This document shows positions 40,311 to 51,155 of a stretch of 64,000 bases of DNA, piece after piece. The stretch lies in NCBI GenBank assembly GCA_032718475.1, contig JAUCBJ010001136.1:1-64000 (forward strand), in the 5' to 3' direction. Position 1 is the first letter of the stretch. Every line of letters begins with the position of its first letter. The position numbers and the translations under genes were made by a program. Under the pieces are notes generated by a model. The model had not been told where the DNA came from and did not search any database. It was given only the letters and a program-made list of their open reading frames with translations. The stretch is from Nemertoderma westbladi. Taxonomy: Eukaryota; Xenacoelomorpha; Nemertodermatida; Nemertodermatidae.

Positions 40311-41218
40311 CAATCCCAGTTCCCGCGAATCTCCTCTGCTTCCACCAGTTTCTCCGACTTCACCGTCAGGTGGCACTTGGACGGGTAGTACCCGTACAGC
40401 GGACCACGCGTTACCACCACATCCCACATCTTCCTTAGTTCCCGGAGGGCACCCGCCGCGTTGCCGTCATTGGCGAACCATCTCTGGTTCAACACGCAGG
40501 CGGCAGCGATCTCCGATAGCAATGGCCGTGTCCCAGTGGAGAACATTGGCATCGCAGCCGGGTCCCCCTGGGTCGACCCCTCCCTGGAGTAGATAGTCTC
40601 CCCCCCTACAAACAGTCGCGTTGGTTCGCTGTAACAGTTCGTTACGATGGTGTGAAGGGAGGGACAGACATGGTGGATGTTATGGATGGCGGCGTCGCGG
40701 TTCAGCGAGTTGAATGCGTTGGTGGCGTCGATCTGGAGGACAGCCTCGCAGTCGTCCTCGGAGAATGTCTCATTCAGACTGTGTATGGCATATTCTATGC
40801 CAGCTTTCTGGCCCATACACAGCTGAGTCGACCCACCAACGCTCTGAAGATCCTCTGTGATGCACCGCATCGCCGCCTTCCCGATAACCCTCCGTAGAAC
40901 CTCGCCGATGCCGATCGGACGAACTCCGGGGCACTTATCGAGCGCCAACAGCCGACAGGAGAGGAGCGCCGACATCACTCCAGAGGGCAGCACATCCTGA
41001 CTAATCCGTTTCGCCATGTTGGCTATGGCACCACACAGGTCAATGGATTGTTGGCGGAACTTGGTCAGGATGTGCTTCCACCCCTGGACATCCAACCCAG
41101 AAGGACCAGCACCGTTACCTCTCATCCGGAGAAGACTCGATAGGATGAGGGAGCCATCTAGCCGCACGAACACGACGTTATGTTGTTCTGGCGCTCCATC
41201 CCACTCCGTCAGGAGCAT
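40290..41218 (-). pseudogene. REL-LINE RT fragment, second copy of the dead lineage
   Basis: The minus-strand frame covers RT from LTEWDGAPEQHNVVFVR through GPSGLDVQGWKH, QIDATNAFNSLNR and EGSTQGDPAAMPMF to KSEKLVEAEEIRGNWDCHLR. It is nearly identical to 31375-32300, including the D-to-N change in WFANDGN and the same frameshifted reading after EAEE. It was therefore copied from, or together with, an already inactive element. It is joined to CR1-like DNA at 40290. The following 41219-41398 is AT-rich and empty. Confidence 0.85.
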
Positions 41219-41398
41219 ATGCCTTTCATCCTTAAATGTTAGCTCTAACGGTCGAAGAAATCTTTATTTCTATACTTGTTTACAAGTGTTGAAAAGTATC
41301 TTAAACTAATTGGTAATAATGTTTAAAAAATATACAAATGTTAATAAAAATTTAACAAACTAATTGCAACTATCAAACTAGATATGAATCTTGTAATT

Positions 41399-41507
41399 CC
41401 GGTAAAATTCCGGCCGGAATTGACCCCATTCCGGCAATTCCGGCCGGAACCGGAATCGGGCAAAAACCGCCGGAATTCCGGCCGGAACGGAATTCCGGGA
41501 CATCCCT
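41399..41507. repeat. CCGG/GGAATTCC palindrome cluster
   Basis: Dense overlapping palindromes (attccggccggaattg, ccggaattccggccgg, ggaattccgg) lie immediately left of the giant inverted repeat. There is no coding content. It is reminiscent of ends of some DNA transposons, but no family is recognised. Confidence 0.6.
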
Positions 41508-41743
41508 AGAACTCTATAGTCGTCAAGGGGGACACTTATTTAACCTTTATGATTATGGACCCTTGTAAATAGTTATTTGATATTAGTTGGTGAAGGTTGT
41601 GGAATTATACTTTATGCAGATTCAATTATTTGTATGTTTGTTATTTGAAAACCCATTTTATATTTGTAATTTTAAAACTTGAAAGTCTATTTGTGATTAT
41701 TCAAATTTATGCAATATTTGATATGCAATAGATTTATATGCGC

Positions 41744-42702
41744 AGGTACTCTCACCAGATGGTGAAACTGAGTTTTTCTCAATCCTGGCTGGCGTACTGC
41801 AAGGTGACACATTAGCACCATTGCTATTTGTAATTGTACTGGATTACGCAATGAGGACGGCCACAAAGGGTGAAGATATGGGATTCACACTTCAAGAATG
41901 CAGAAGTAGTAGATATCCAGCAACTACAGTCACAGACACCGACTTTGCGGATGACATCGCCCTGCTCTCTAATACACTAGCAGATGCACAGCTTCTACTA
42001 AATAAAGTGGAGAGGGCTGCTAAGGAGGTTGGATTGCATATAAATGGTACAAAGACCGAATTCATGACCTTTAATGTTGATGGAAACTTGACAACCATTG
42101 ATAATAATCAACTAAGGAAGGTCGATGACTTCCAGTACCTTGGATCATGGATAGAGAGTAGCAAAAAGGACATGGAAGTTAGGAAGGCAAAGGCTTGGGC
42201 AGCTCTATCAAAAATGGATACCATCTGGAAATCAGATCTTTCCAGGCACCTGAAGACTAAGTTCTTTCGAGCCACATTGGAAAGTTTATTTTTATACGGG
42301 GGTGAGACCTGGACACTGACTAAATCACTTGAACAACGAATTTATGGTTACTACACAAGGCTACTAAGGGCAGCCATAAACATCAGCTGGAGACAACACA
42401 TGACAAACGCCGAGCTTTATGGTACAATACCACCTGTATCAACCACCCTCCGTGAACGCTGATTAAGATTCAGTGGGCATTGCTGGCGAAGTAAAGACGA
42501 GGTCATACCAGATCTACTTCTCTGGCAACCAACTCATGGAAAGCGTAGTTGTGGACGACCGGCCATAACATATATAGATCAACTTGAAGGGATACTGAAC
42601 TTAGGAGAATCGAAATTGCGACAACTATGGAGAATCGGGAAGCCTGGAAGGATTTCATTTCCACTGTCCGAATTCGCTCGACCTAGTAGTAGTAGTAGTA
42701 GA
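41744..42702 (+). mobile_element. LINE B (RTE-like), 5'-truncated, left arm
   Basis: It begins gtactctcaccagatgg and ends with a (TAG)n tail (cctagtagtagtag) at about 42702. The RT includes LAGVLQGDTLAPLLFVIV and TDFADDIALLS. It is related to LINE A but clearly distinct (LINISWRQHM region, RFSGHCWRSKDE). The flanks 41510-41743 and 42703-43190 are AT-rich without genes. Confidence 0.85.
41821..42462 (+). pseudogene. LINE B RT, left arm
   Basis: This is a 213-codon frame with the catalytic block TDFADDIALLSNTLADAQ, then VDDFQYLGSWIESSKKDMEV and GGETWTLTKSLEQRIYGYYT. It ends at a TGA where related LINEs have Arg (expected RLRFSGHCWR), consistent with a CGA-to-TGA mutation. The frame continues openly past it to the (TAG)n tail. 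The same stop is present in the right arm, so it predates the inverted duplication. Confidence 0.82.
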
Positions 42703-43195
42703 TTTATATTTGGTAAATTTATATTTAGCGAATTTATATTTGGTGAACTTATTTGGTGAATTTATTTACAAAATTGCAATACTTAACAGTGCTTGAATTT
42801 AAGTACCTACAGTATATTTATTTTATAAAATTTGTATTTACCTACAGTGATACCAATCATGTCGTAAAGCTCGTATTAGTAATTATTTTATGCACCAAGA
42901 GATATTTCCATAGTAAGATTTATAACTATTTACACTATATATACACTTTATACTATTTATACGATTTTTTGCTTTTTGTTGATTGATTATTGTGAAAACC
43001 GTAAATTTTATCCTGTTTTTATGGAGCGGTATGGAATTATATCTCAAATAGTTCCGAAATTTTTGAAATATTTAGTTTAAAATAATTAGTACTTTATTTT
43101 TCTATATAAATTGTTCAAATCGTTTATACAGTATTCCGAAGTTAAGGTTAAAGTTCTTATTTTCCTTGGTATAGTTGTAATTTCATTAATTGTTC

Positions 43196-43275
43196 AAGTG
43201 GTCCTGTAGCTAAAGACATACACCGTTGGATGGTCATATAATAGGCCCGAAGTTCAAATCCTAGTAGATGCGAAA
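43196..43275 (+). repeat. tRNA-like unit 1, left arm
   Basis: The A-box-like cctgtagctaaagacatac and B-box-like agttcaaatcctagtag are spaced as in a tRNA. It is too degenerate for a functional tRNA. A similar unit precedes a similar promoter-like block at 45243. Confidence 0.55.
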
Positions 43276-43329
43276 TATTTTTTGGTAAACTTAGCTGTAT
43301 TATATTTCTATCTGTAACAATTAGCTGGG

Positions 43330-43553
43330 CCAATCCCATCGTAGTAACACCTTATTTTTTATTTTCATTTTCTATTTCTAATTTCAACTTATCACCTTAT
43401 TATTTCACCTAATTTTCTAATAACACCTTATTAGCCAATGCCGTACTCGTTTATAAATTGTTGGACCAATGACATTTTTAAGAATATATTAGAAGCTATG
43501 GAATTGCATAGAAGCTCTAGAAGTTCAGTAGCACCCATGATTTCCTATATAAG
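43330..43553 (+). promoter_or_regulatory. Candidate promoter: three CCAAT boxes and TATA, left arm
   Basis: CCAAT occurs at 43330, 43435 and 43466, followed by TATATAAG at 43546. The arrangement of tRNA-like unit, CCAATs and TATA is repeated at 45243-45510 in diverged sequence, suggesting that it is inherited from one element. Downstream, 43790-44040 resembles the start of repeat P, with a splice-donor-like ccaaaag|gtaaga. This is motif evidence only. Confidence 0.45.
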
Positions 43554-43779
43554 GGTGCGTTTGTTTATTATTAGTATTATTCGTCTTAGTATTTCTTTTC
43601 TATCTAATAGTATTCATACATTTGTTATTACAATATTATTTCGTTATTATTCGTGTATTATTGTCTTAGTATATCTTGATAATCTGTAAATAATATATCC
43701 TCTGCTTGTAAACACTGTACATTTTACCATGATTCACTTTGGTGAATAACCTTCAAAAGGGGGTAAAATGGTAGGCTAA

Positions 43780-44150
43780 GCGCAGGGCAGCAGTGATAAA
43801 AGGGGAACATCGACGAAATGTAACGGAGACCACCCACATCTCTTACAAGATTTTCATTGACCGCCGCCCCCGCCAAAAGGTAAGATCGCGTTTCGAGACA
43901 CTCGCTACTCTAGTCGTAAGACCTTTGGTTTTCGGTAGAAATAGTGTCGTGCTGGACGCCAAACAAAATTTAGGGGCAATATTTCTCTGGTACTCCTACA
44001 GGTACGCCAGTTACGCTATTGGTTCATTTTGGCGGTAAAACGGTGTCCATTCGTTGTACTATAGTGTCTGTAGGCCAGTAGAGGGATCAGCTGATTTGCC
44101 TGACTTGGAGATATATCACCCAGGCGGTGGGCATTTCTGCTACTAGGTGT
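43780..44150 (+). repeat. Diverged repeat P-like block, left arm
   Basis: It shares with 45860-45970 and the minus strand of 23080-23165 the order cacccacatc, donor-like aaggtaaga, gtaagacct and tggacgcc.caaaattta. No convincing ORF. The stretch 44151-44542 contains no recognisable gene. Confidence 0.5.
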
Positions 44151-44542
44151 ATTACAACTTAGGGCTGCAGGGATACCAAGGGATACCAACGCCAGCAGTA
44201 CTGTTTAAGATAGTTTGCTGTGTCTGTCTAGGCAACCAAAATTCTAGATAAGCAACCAGGCTAGCTATCGGTACACGTAGGCCTACAGTAGCAGATAACA
44301 TTCTTTGTCTTAATTTTAGGGGCCTGCCACATAATTTCATTAGACCTACCACAGACAGTGACTGAATTTATTCAGCACAATATATTGTACACTAATACTA
44401 GTAAATGTTGTAAAATGAAGGATTGGCCTGATTATTTTGCCGTTTTGATCACATGCACACGCAAGTTCTATAAAATAATCGCACATAACACAACATATTA
44501 TTTAGTCCAAAAATCGTGGCCTTTGTACGCTAGTATTATTGC

Positions 44543-44960
44543 TATTTTGTTTGGTTCCAAAAGAAAGTTAAAGAAGGTAACTAAGTTTGAAGTCACTAGT
44601 AATGGACATAAGATTGAAAATAAAAAGGAAGTTAAATATTTAGGCGCCACATTGGATAACTGCTTATCAGGAGAAAGCACAGTGAAAAATATTTTCTCGA
44701 AAGTTAACAGTAGGCTTAGGTTTCTATACAGAAATAAAAATAGTTTAAACACCGACTCCCGCAAGTTACTTTGCACTTCTTTAATACAGTGTCACATGGA
44801 CTATGCGTGCTCTTCTTGGTATGGAGGCTTAACCAAACAGCTTAAATGTAAATTACAAGTAGCTCAGAATAAAGTAGTACGATTTATTAAAGACTACAAA
44901 CCTAGGTACCACCTAACTCCAGATGAATTTTCTGAATCTGGACTACTTAACTTGGAAGCA
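44543..44960 (+). pseudogene. CR1-like RT thumb fragment, left arm
   Basis: The frame reads ILFGSKRKLKKVTKFEVTSN, KEVKYLGATLDNCLSGES, HMDYACSSWYGGLTKQLK and ESGLLNLEA, matching 39885-40289 with only a few residue changes. At 44961 the coding sequence runs straight into the 15-bp array, so the open frame continues as GQFGP and IVRDR repeats that are not CR1. This is a piece of a larger element, not a gene. Confidence 0.85.
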
Positions 44961-45092
44961 GGACAATTCGGTCCTGGACAATTCGGTCCCGGACAATTCG
45001 GTCCAATTAAGTTTGTGTTTTGGGACCGAATTGTCCGGGACCGAATTGTCCGGGACCGAATTGTCCGGGACCGAATTGTCCGGGACCAAATT
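44961..45092. repeat. Foldback-like array of GGTCCCGGACAATTC, locus 2 (left arm)
   Basis: Three units run in one orientation, a linker aattaagtttgtgtttt follows, and then four to five units run in the opposite orientation. The unit is the same as at 37405-37632. The right-arm counterpart at 47207-47400 is rearranged. Confidence 0.85.
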
Positions 45093-45242
45093 TAATTGGT
45101 ACTACTGATGAATTATTTCACTATAAGATAGCATTTGTAGTTTAACTATAACGTAAAAACTTTCGAAAATCCGACGCATTTTGATTAAGTTACAGTAATG
45201 TAATATGCCTATTCATATTTGTATACATAAAACCCCTAGTTA

Positions 45243-45327
45243 CTCTCGTGGCGTAGTGGTCAGATGGTTAACTGGTTAATTGTTACTATTACAGATAGGT
45301 TACGAGTTCGAATCCCGGTCGGGAAAT
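45243..45327 (+). repeat. tRNA-like unit 2, left arm
   Basis: The A-box-like tggcgtagtggtcag (45249-45263) and B-box gagttcgaatcccg (45305-45318) are separated by about 42 bp with a lengthened middle. Stem pairing is poor, so it is a SINE-like or degenerate tRNA unit and not a tRNA gene. Confidence 0.6.
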
Positions 45328-45362
45328 TTGTATTTTGGGGCCATTTATTTTCATTTGGTACA

Positions 45363-45511
45363 GATTGGTAAGCCAATGAGGTGCGTACAACGTATCAAAC
45401 GATGAGTTGGGCCAATCATAGGGCATGGAATATCTTATTGCTCCAATGTGAGGCCATCGAATACTCTCGAAGGTTCTAGTGGATTCTATGTCCCAGATTT
45501 AGTATATAAAG
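45363..45511 (+). promoter_or_regulatory. Candidate promoter: CCAAT boxes and TATA at inner edge of left arm
   Basis: CCAAT occurs at 45373, 45412 and 45443, plus an inverted one at 45363. TATATAAA is at 45503-45510. The inverted-repeat arm ends within one base of the TATA box. The downstream 45512-45720 (with gataaatc) could be the transcribed part of an LTR-like unit. No transcript evidence. Confidence 0.5.
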
Positions 45512-46787
45512 GCTGGTTTGCCTTCGGTTATCACCATTCTTAGTTATCTCTTGTAAAACTTGTTACATACACACTTCTCTTCACTATTAGTATCCACTCG
45601 ACTTACTAGTTATTTGTTTCTTGTTGAAACTATCGTAATTCTGTTTGATAAATCTTTTGCTAAACTGTAAATATACTGCAAACTCCTGAACATGTTTTCT
45701 TTTGGTCCAACTTTGGGACAGCCAAACATCGGGAAGGTGGCAGCCTAGACCGTTAGGCCGTCAGCAACGCAGGGGAAAGATGTCCACAACACGCTAGCGC
45801 CCACATTGGATTTGACCGCGCACCCCCTTCGCCCTTCGAAATACTCCACTTGCCATGCAGCGCCCGCTTTATGAGGAAGGTAAGACTTTGTTCGACGCCC
45901 TTGCCCGCCGTAAGACCTATAGATCAGGGTAAGCGTGACGCCGTCCTGGACGCCGCAAAATTTAGGATCAAATAATTATATTTAGGCAGAAAACCCCCCC
46001 CCCCCCTTTGTCAGTCCTGCGAACCCCTGGGTTAACCTGTACTTCTCACAGGTGCGAGCTATTGCCATTCGTCAGTACGCGAGTACATAGGTACGGACAG
46101 CATATGTTCCATAATTTAGTGATTCGTAGTACTGACGGTTTGGTACCGGTTCGATTTGTAGAAAATACATTAGTACCCCCCCCCCCCCCCCCCCCTGCCT
46201 GGAGTTAGTTATTTGATCAGGCAAGGAGTATTTCTGCTACCAGCACACCGCTTGGCCTAGGGACGTTTTATTAATATCCTACCGCGCCTTGCCACGTACT
46301 GATAGGTATTGCTGCTAACTACCGCGGCAACAAAGTTCTAGAATTAAATTTGTATACCAGATCAGCTAACGTACGGTAGCGATTAACCCCTATTTCTTAT
46401 CTTACAACCAGAATCTGGTATTAGTGCCGATCACGGGTGTAGTTACTAACACCGTAATTGCCCGGTTGAGTTGTGGATAGGAAGGAGAGAGCTTTGACGT
46501 CATTTGTAAGTATAAAGTTCTACAAAACGCGACTAGCGTATTTTCGTAGCTAGCGCACAGTATCGTTTTGGTCAGAAATTACTAAAACCTAGTAAAATGA
46601 TATACACCAAAATTGTTTTATTTTGTAACACACCCACACACACACGCCCTAAAACATATTTGCCCTTAGAGTTCTACTAGTTATAGCGTACTATATATTA
46701 CTTTAGGTAGAATTTATCTGTATTCGTAAATTAGGATCTGATATTTAGTTACGGCAAGAAGGAGTGATTTATAAATTTTTTATTCGT
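45512..46787. other. Spacer of the giant inverted repeat
   Basis: This is 1276 bp present once between the arms. The part 45512-45874 has no recognised content; 45875-46635 is repeat P in opposite orientation to 22425-23165. Poly-C runs lie at 45995-46007 and 46170-46193. A CACACA stretch is near 46628. There is no gene. Confidence 0.7.
45875..46635 (+). repeat. Dispersed repeat P, copy in palindrome spacer
   Basis: It begins aggaaggtaagactttgttc, with a donor-like AAG|GTAAGA, and matches 22425-23165 read on the minus strand along its length, interrupted by poly-C expansions. No open frame is conserved between copies, so it is probably regulatory or LTR-type DNA. Confidence 0.72.
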
Positions 46788-47206
46788 CTTTATATACTAA
46801 ATCTGGGACATAGAATCCACTAGAACCTTCGAGAGTATTCGATGGCCTCACATTGGAGCAATAAGATATTCCATGCCCTATGATTGGCCCAACTCATCGT
46901 TTGATACGTTGTACGCACCTCATTGGCTTACCAATCTGTACCAAATGAAAATAAATGGCCCCAAAATACAAATTTCCCGACCGGGATTCGAACTCGTAAC
47001 CTATCTGTAATAGTAACAATTAACCAGTTAACCATCTGACCACTACGCCACGAGAGTAACTAGGGGTTTTATGTATACAAATATGAATAGGCATATTACA
47101 TTACTGTAACTTAATCAAAATGCGTCGGATTTTCGAAAGTTTTTACGTTATAGTTAAACTACAAATGCTATCTTATAGTGAAATAATTCATCAGTAGTAC
47201 CAATTA

Positions 47207-47400
47207 AATTTGGTCCCGGACAATTCGGTCCCGGACAATTCGGTCCCGGACAATTCGGGCCCATTAATATGCATGTTTTGGGACCGAATTGTCCTAGTCA
47301 GTATCCGGACAATTCGGTCCCGGACAATTCGGTCCCAAAACACAAACTTAATTGGACCGAATTGTCCGGGACCGAATTGTCCAGGACCGAATTGTCCTGC
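47207..47400. repeat. Foldback-like array, locus 3 (right arm, rearranged)
   Basis: This contains the same 15-bp unit as locus 2 but with an additional inverted segment and two linkers (ttaatatgcatgtttt and tagtcagtatcc), making it about 65 bp longer. It is the main difference between the two palindrome arms. Confidence 0.82.
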
Positions 47401-47815
47401 TTCCAAGTTAAGTAGTCCAGATTCAGAAAATTCATCTGGAGTTAGGTGGTACCTAGGTTTGTAGTCTTTAATAAATCGTACTACTTTATTCTGAGCTACT
47501 TGTAATTTACATTTAAGCTGTTTGGTTAAGCCTCCATACCAAGAAGAGCACGCATAGTCCATGTGACACTGTATTAAAGAAGTGCAAAGTAACTTGCGGG
47601 AGTCGGTGTTTAAACTATTTTTATTTCTGTATAGAAACCTAAGCCTACTGTTAACTTTCGAGAAAATATTTTTCACTGTGCTTTCTCCTGATAAGCAGTT
47701 ATCCAATGTGGCGCCTAAATATTTAACTTCCTTTTTATTTTCAATCTTATGTCCATTACTAGTGACTTCAAACTTAGTTACCTTCTTTAACTTTCTTTTG
47801 GAACCAAACAAAATA
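47401..47815 (-). pseudogene. CR1-like RT thumb fragment, right arm
   Basis: This mirrors 44543-44960 with the same residues (KLKKVTKFEVTSN, YLGATLDNCLSG, ESGLLNLEA). It is a fragment without catalytic residues and has no independent function. Confidence 0.85.
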
Positions 47816-49668
47816 GCAATAATACTAGCGTACAAAGGCCACGATTTTTGGACTAAATAATATGTTGTGTTATGTGCGATTATTTTATAGAACTTGCGTG
47901 TGCATGTGATCAAAACGGCAAAATAATCAGGCCAATCCTTCATTTTACAACATTTACTAGTATTAGTGTACAATATATTGTGCTGAATAAATTCAGTCAC
48001 TGTCTGTGGTAGGTCTAATGAAATTATGTGGCAGGCCCCTAAAATTAAGACAAAGAATGTTATCTGCTACTGTAGGCCTACGTGTACCGATAGCTAGCCT
48101 GGTTGCTTATCTAGAATTTTGGTTGCCTAGACAGACACAGCAAACTATCTTAAACAGTACTGCTGGCGTTGGTATCCCTTGGTATCCCTGCAGCCCTAAG
48201 TTGTAATACACCTAGTAGCAGAAATGCCCACCGCCTGGGTGATATATCTCCAAGTCAGGCAAATCAGCTGATCCCTCTACTGGCCTACAGACACTATAGT
48301 ACAACGAATGGACACCGTTTTACCGCCAAAATGAACCAATAGCGTAACTGGCGTACCTGTAGGAGTACCAGAGAAATATTGCCCCTAAATTTTGTTTGGC
48401 GTCCAGCACGACACTATTTCTACCGAAAACCAAAGGTCTTACGACTAGAGTAGCGAGTGTCTCGAAACGCGATCTTACCTTTTGGCGGGGGCGGCGGTCA
48501 ATGAAAATCTTGTAAGAGATGTGGGTGGTCTCCGTTACATTTCGTCGATGTTCCCCTTTTATCACTGCTGCCCTGCGCTTAGCCTACCATTTTACCCCCT
48601 TTTGAAGGTTATTCACCAAAGTGAATCATGGTAAAATGTACAGTGTTTACAAGCAGAGGATATATTATTTACAGATTATCAAGATATACTAAGACAATAA
48701 TACACGAATAATAACGAAATAATATTGTAATAACAAATGTATGAATACTATTAGATAGAAAAGAAATACTAAGACGAATAATACTAATAATAAACAAACG
48801 CACCCTTATATAGGAAATCATGGGTGCTACTGAACTTCTAGAGCTTCTATGCAATTCCATAGCTTCTAATATATTCTTAAAAATGTCATTGGTCCAACAA
48901 TTTATAAACGAGTACGGCATTGGCTAATAAGGTGTTATTAGAAAATTAGGTGAAATAATAAGGTGATAAGTTGAAATTAGAAATAGAAAATGAAAATAAA
49001 AAATAAGGTGTTACTACGATGGGATTGGCCCAGCTAATTGTTACAGATAGAAATATAATACAGCTAAGTTTACCAAAAAATATTTCGCATCTACTAGGAT
49101 TTGAACTTCGGGCCTATTATATGACCATCCAACGGTGTATGTCTTTAGCTACAGGACCACTTGAACAATTAATGAAATTACAACTATACCAAGGAAAATA
49201 AGAACTTTAACCTTAACTTCGGAATACTGTATAAACGATTTGAACAATTTACATAGAAAAATAAAGTACTAATTATTTTAAACTAAATATTTCAAAAATT
49301 TCGGAACTATTTGAGATATAATTCCATACCGCTCCATAAAAACAGGATAAAATTTACGGTTTTCACAATAATCAATCAACAAAAAGCAAAAAATCGTATA
49401 ATTAGTATAAATAGTATAAAGTGTATATATAGTGTAAATAGTTATAAATCTTACTATGGAAATATCTCTTGGTGCATAAAATAATTACTAATACGAGCTT
49501 TACGACATGTTTTTTGTATCACTGTAGGTAAATACAAATTTTATAAAATAAATCTACTGTAGGTACTTAAATTCAAGCACTGTTAAGTATTGCAATTTTG
49601 TAAATAAATTCACCAAATAAGTTCACCAAATATAAATTCGCTAAATATAAATTTACCAAATATAAATC

Positions 49669-50623
49669 TACTACTACTACTACTAGGTCGAGCGAATTCG
49701 GACAGTGGAAATGAGATCCTTCCAGGCTTCCCGATTCTCCATACTTGTCGCAATTTCGATTCTCCTAAGTTCAGTATCCCTTTCAAGTTGATCTATATAT
49801 GTTATGGCCGGTCGTCCACAACTACGCTTTCCATGAGTTGGTTGCCAGAGAAGTAGATCTGGTATGACCTCGTCTTTACTTCGCCAGCAATGCCCACTGA
49901 ATCTTAATCAGCGTTCACGGAGGGTGGTTGATACAGGTGGTATTGTACCATAACGCTCGGCGTTTGTCATGTGTTGTCTCCAGCTGATGTTTATGGCTGC
50001 CCTTAGTAGCCTTGTGTAGTAACCATAAATTCGTTGTTCAAGTGATTTAGTCAGTGTCCAGGTCTCACCCCCGTATAAAAATAAACTTTCCAATGTGGCT
50101 CGAAAGAACTTAGTCTTCAGGTGCCTGGAGAGATCTGATTTCCAGATGGTATCCATTTTTGATAGAGCTGCCCAAGCCTTTGCCTTCCTAACTTCCATGT
50201 CCTTTTTGCTACTCTCTATCCATGATCCAAGGTACTGGAAGTCATCGACCTTCCTTAGTTGATTATTATCAATGGTTGTCAAGTTTCCATCAACATTAAA
50301 GGTCATGAATTCGGTCTTTGTAGCATTTATATGCAATCCAACCTCCTTAGCAGCCCTCTCCACTTTATTTAGTAGAAGCTGTGCATCTGCTATTGTATTA
50401 GAGAGCAGGGTGATGTCATCCGCAAAGTCGGTGTCTGTGACTGTAGTTGCCGGATATCTACTACTTCTGCATTCTTGAAGTGTGAATCCCATATCTTCAC
50501 CCTTTGTGGCCTTCCTCATTGCGTAATCCAGTACAATTACAAATAGTAATGGTGCTAATGTGTCACCTTGCAGTACGCCAGCCAGGATTGAAAAAAACTC
50601 AGTTTCACCATCTGGTGAGAGTA
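49669..50623 (-). pseudogene. LINE B RT fragment, right arm
   Basis: This mirrors 41744-42702. The 203-codon frame (50519-49908) contains TDFADDITLLSNTIADAQ and ends at the same TGA as the left arm. A few substitutions separate the arms (for example IALLSNTL/ITLLSNTI, NGTK/NATK). The (TAG)n tail lies at 49671-49687. Confidence 0.83.
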
Positions 50624-50860
50624 CCTGCGCATATAAATCTATTGCATATCAAATATTGCATAAATTTGAATAATCACAAATAGACTTTCAAGTTTTAAAA
50701 TTACAAATATAAAATGGGTTTTCAAATAACAAACATACAAATAATTGAATCTGCATAAAGTATAATTCCACAACCTTCACCAACTAATATCAAATAACTA
50801 TTTACAAGGGTCCATAATCATAAAGGTTAAATAAGTGTCCCCCTTGACGACTATAGAGTT

Positions 50861-51155
50861 CGTCCTCCTGGTCTAATCTCTTCAGCTCATATGCAAATAT
50901 CAATCGAGAACAATCGTTTGTGGGTAAAATCAACAAATAAGGAAGGCTCGCAAGTCTTTCGTCCATAGATAACCCTCTTTCTTATTGTTTGGTAGAACGA
51001 GCTCTACTGTGCCCTCCAAATCGACAAAGTTTTGTATTGTATCACATTGTTTAGTTGCTATGCAAGGTTAATTGTTTAATAAGTATATTATAACTAATAT
51101 ATAATGTATGTCAGTAGCCGCCGAAAAAAATAAATAGTCGATTACATATTGGTGA
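50861..51155. other. Unique stretch outside right arm
   Basis: No gene or recognised repeat. It lies between the palindrome and the end of the decayed gene at 51156-52628. Confidence 0.4.

Larger units (their letters stand above)
41510..45511 (+). repeat. Giant inverted repeat, left arm (about 4.0 kb)
   Basis: The sequence from aactctatagtcgtcaagg (41510) to ttagtatataaag (45511) recurs as reverse complement at 50860-46788. All internal landmarks are in mirrored order: LINE B fragment, tRNA-like unit, CCAAT/TATA block, repeat P-like block, CR1-like fragment, 15-bp foldback-like array, second tRNA-like unit and CCAAT/TATA block. The arms differ by scattered substitutions and a roughly 70-bp length difference. 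Confidence 0.92.
46788..50860 (-). repeat. Giant inverted repeat, right arm (about 4.07 kb)
   Basis: This is the reverse complement of 41510-45511. Its inner end is ctttatatactaa (46788) and its outer end ctatagagtt (50860). It contains, in mirrored order, tRNA-like unit 2 (46976-47060), the array (47207-47400), the CR1-like fragment (47401-47815), the P-like block (48215-48590), the CCAAT/TATA block and tRNA-like unit 1 (48810-49170), and LINE B (49669-50623). Open frames seen in it are the same fragments as in the left arm. Confidence 0.92.

Noticed and set aside
44358-45095. 245-codon open frame as a new protein
   Set aside because: It strings together unrelated AT-rich DNA, a CR1 thumb fragment and the 15-bp array. 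The mirrored frame at 47191-48000 has the same origin.
45243-45327. Functional tRNA gene
   Set aside because: A and B boxes are present but acceptor and T-stem pairing is poor and no terminator T-run follows closely. The same applies to 43196-43275 and the SINE head at 35540-35620.
41510-50860. Palindrome as a pure assembly foldback artefact
   Set aside because: The arms differ by substitutions and a rearranged array, and a unique 1.28-kb spacer lies between them. Long-read confirmation is still needed, so the possibility is only down-weighted.
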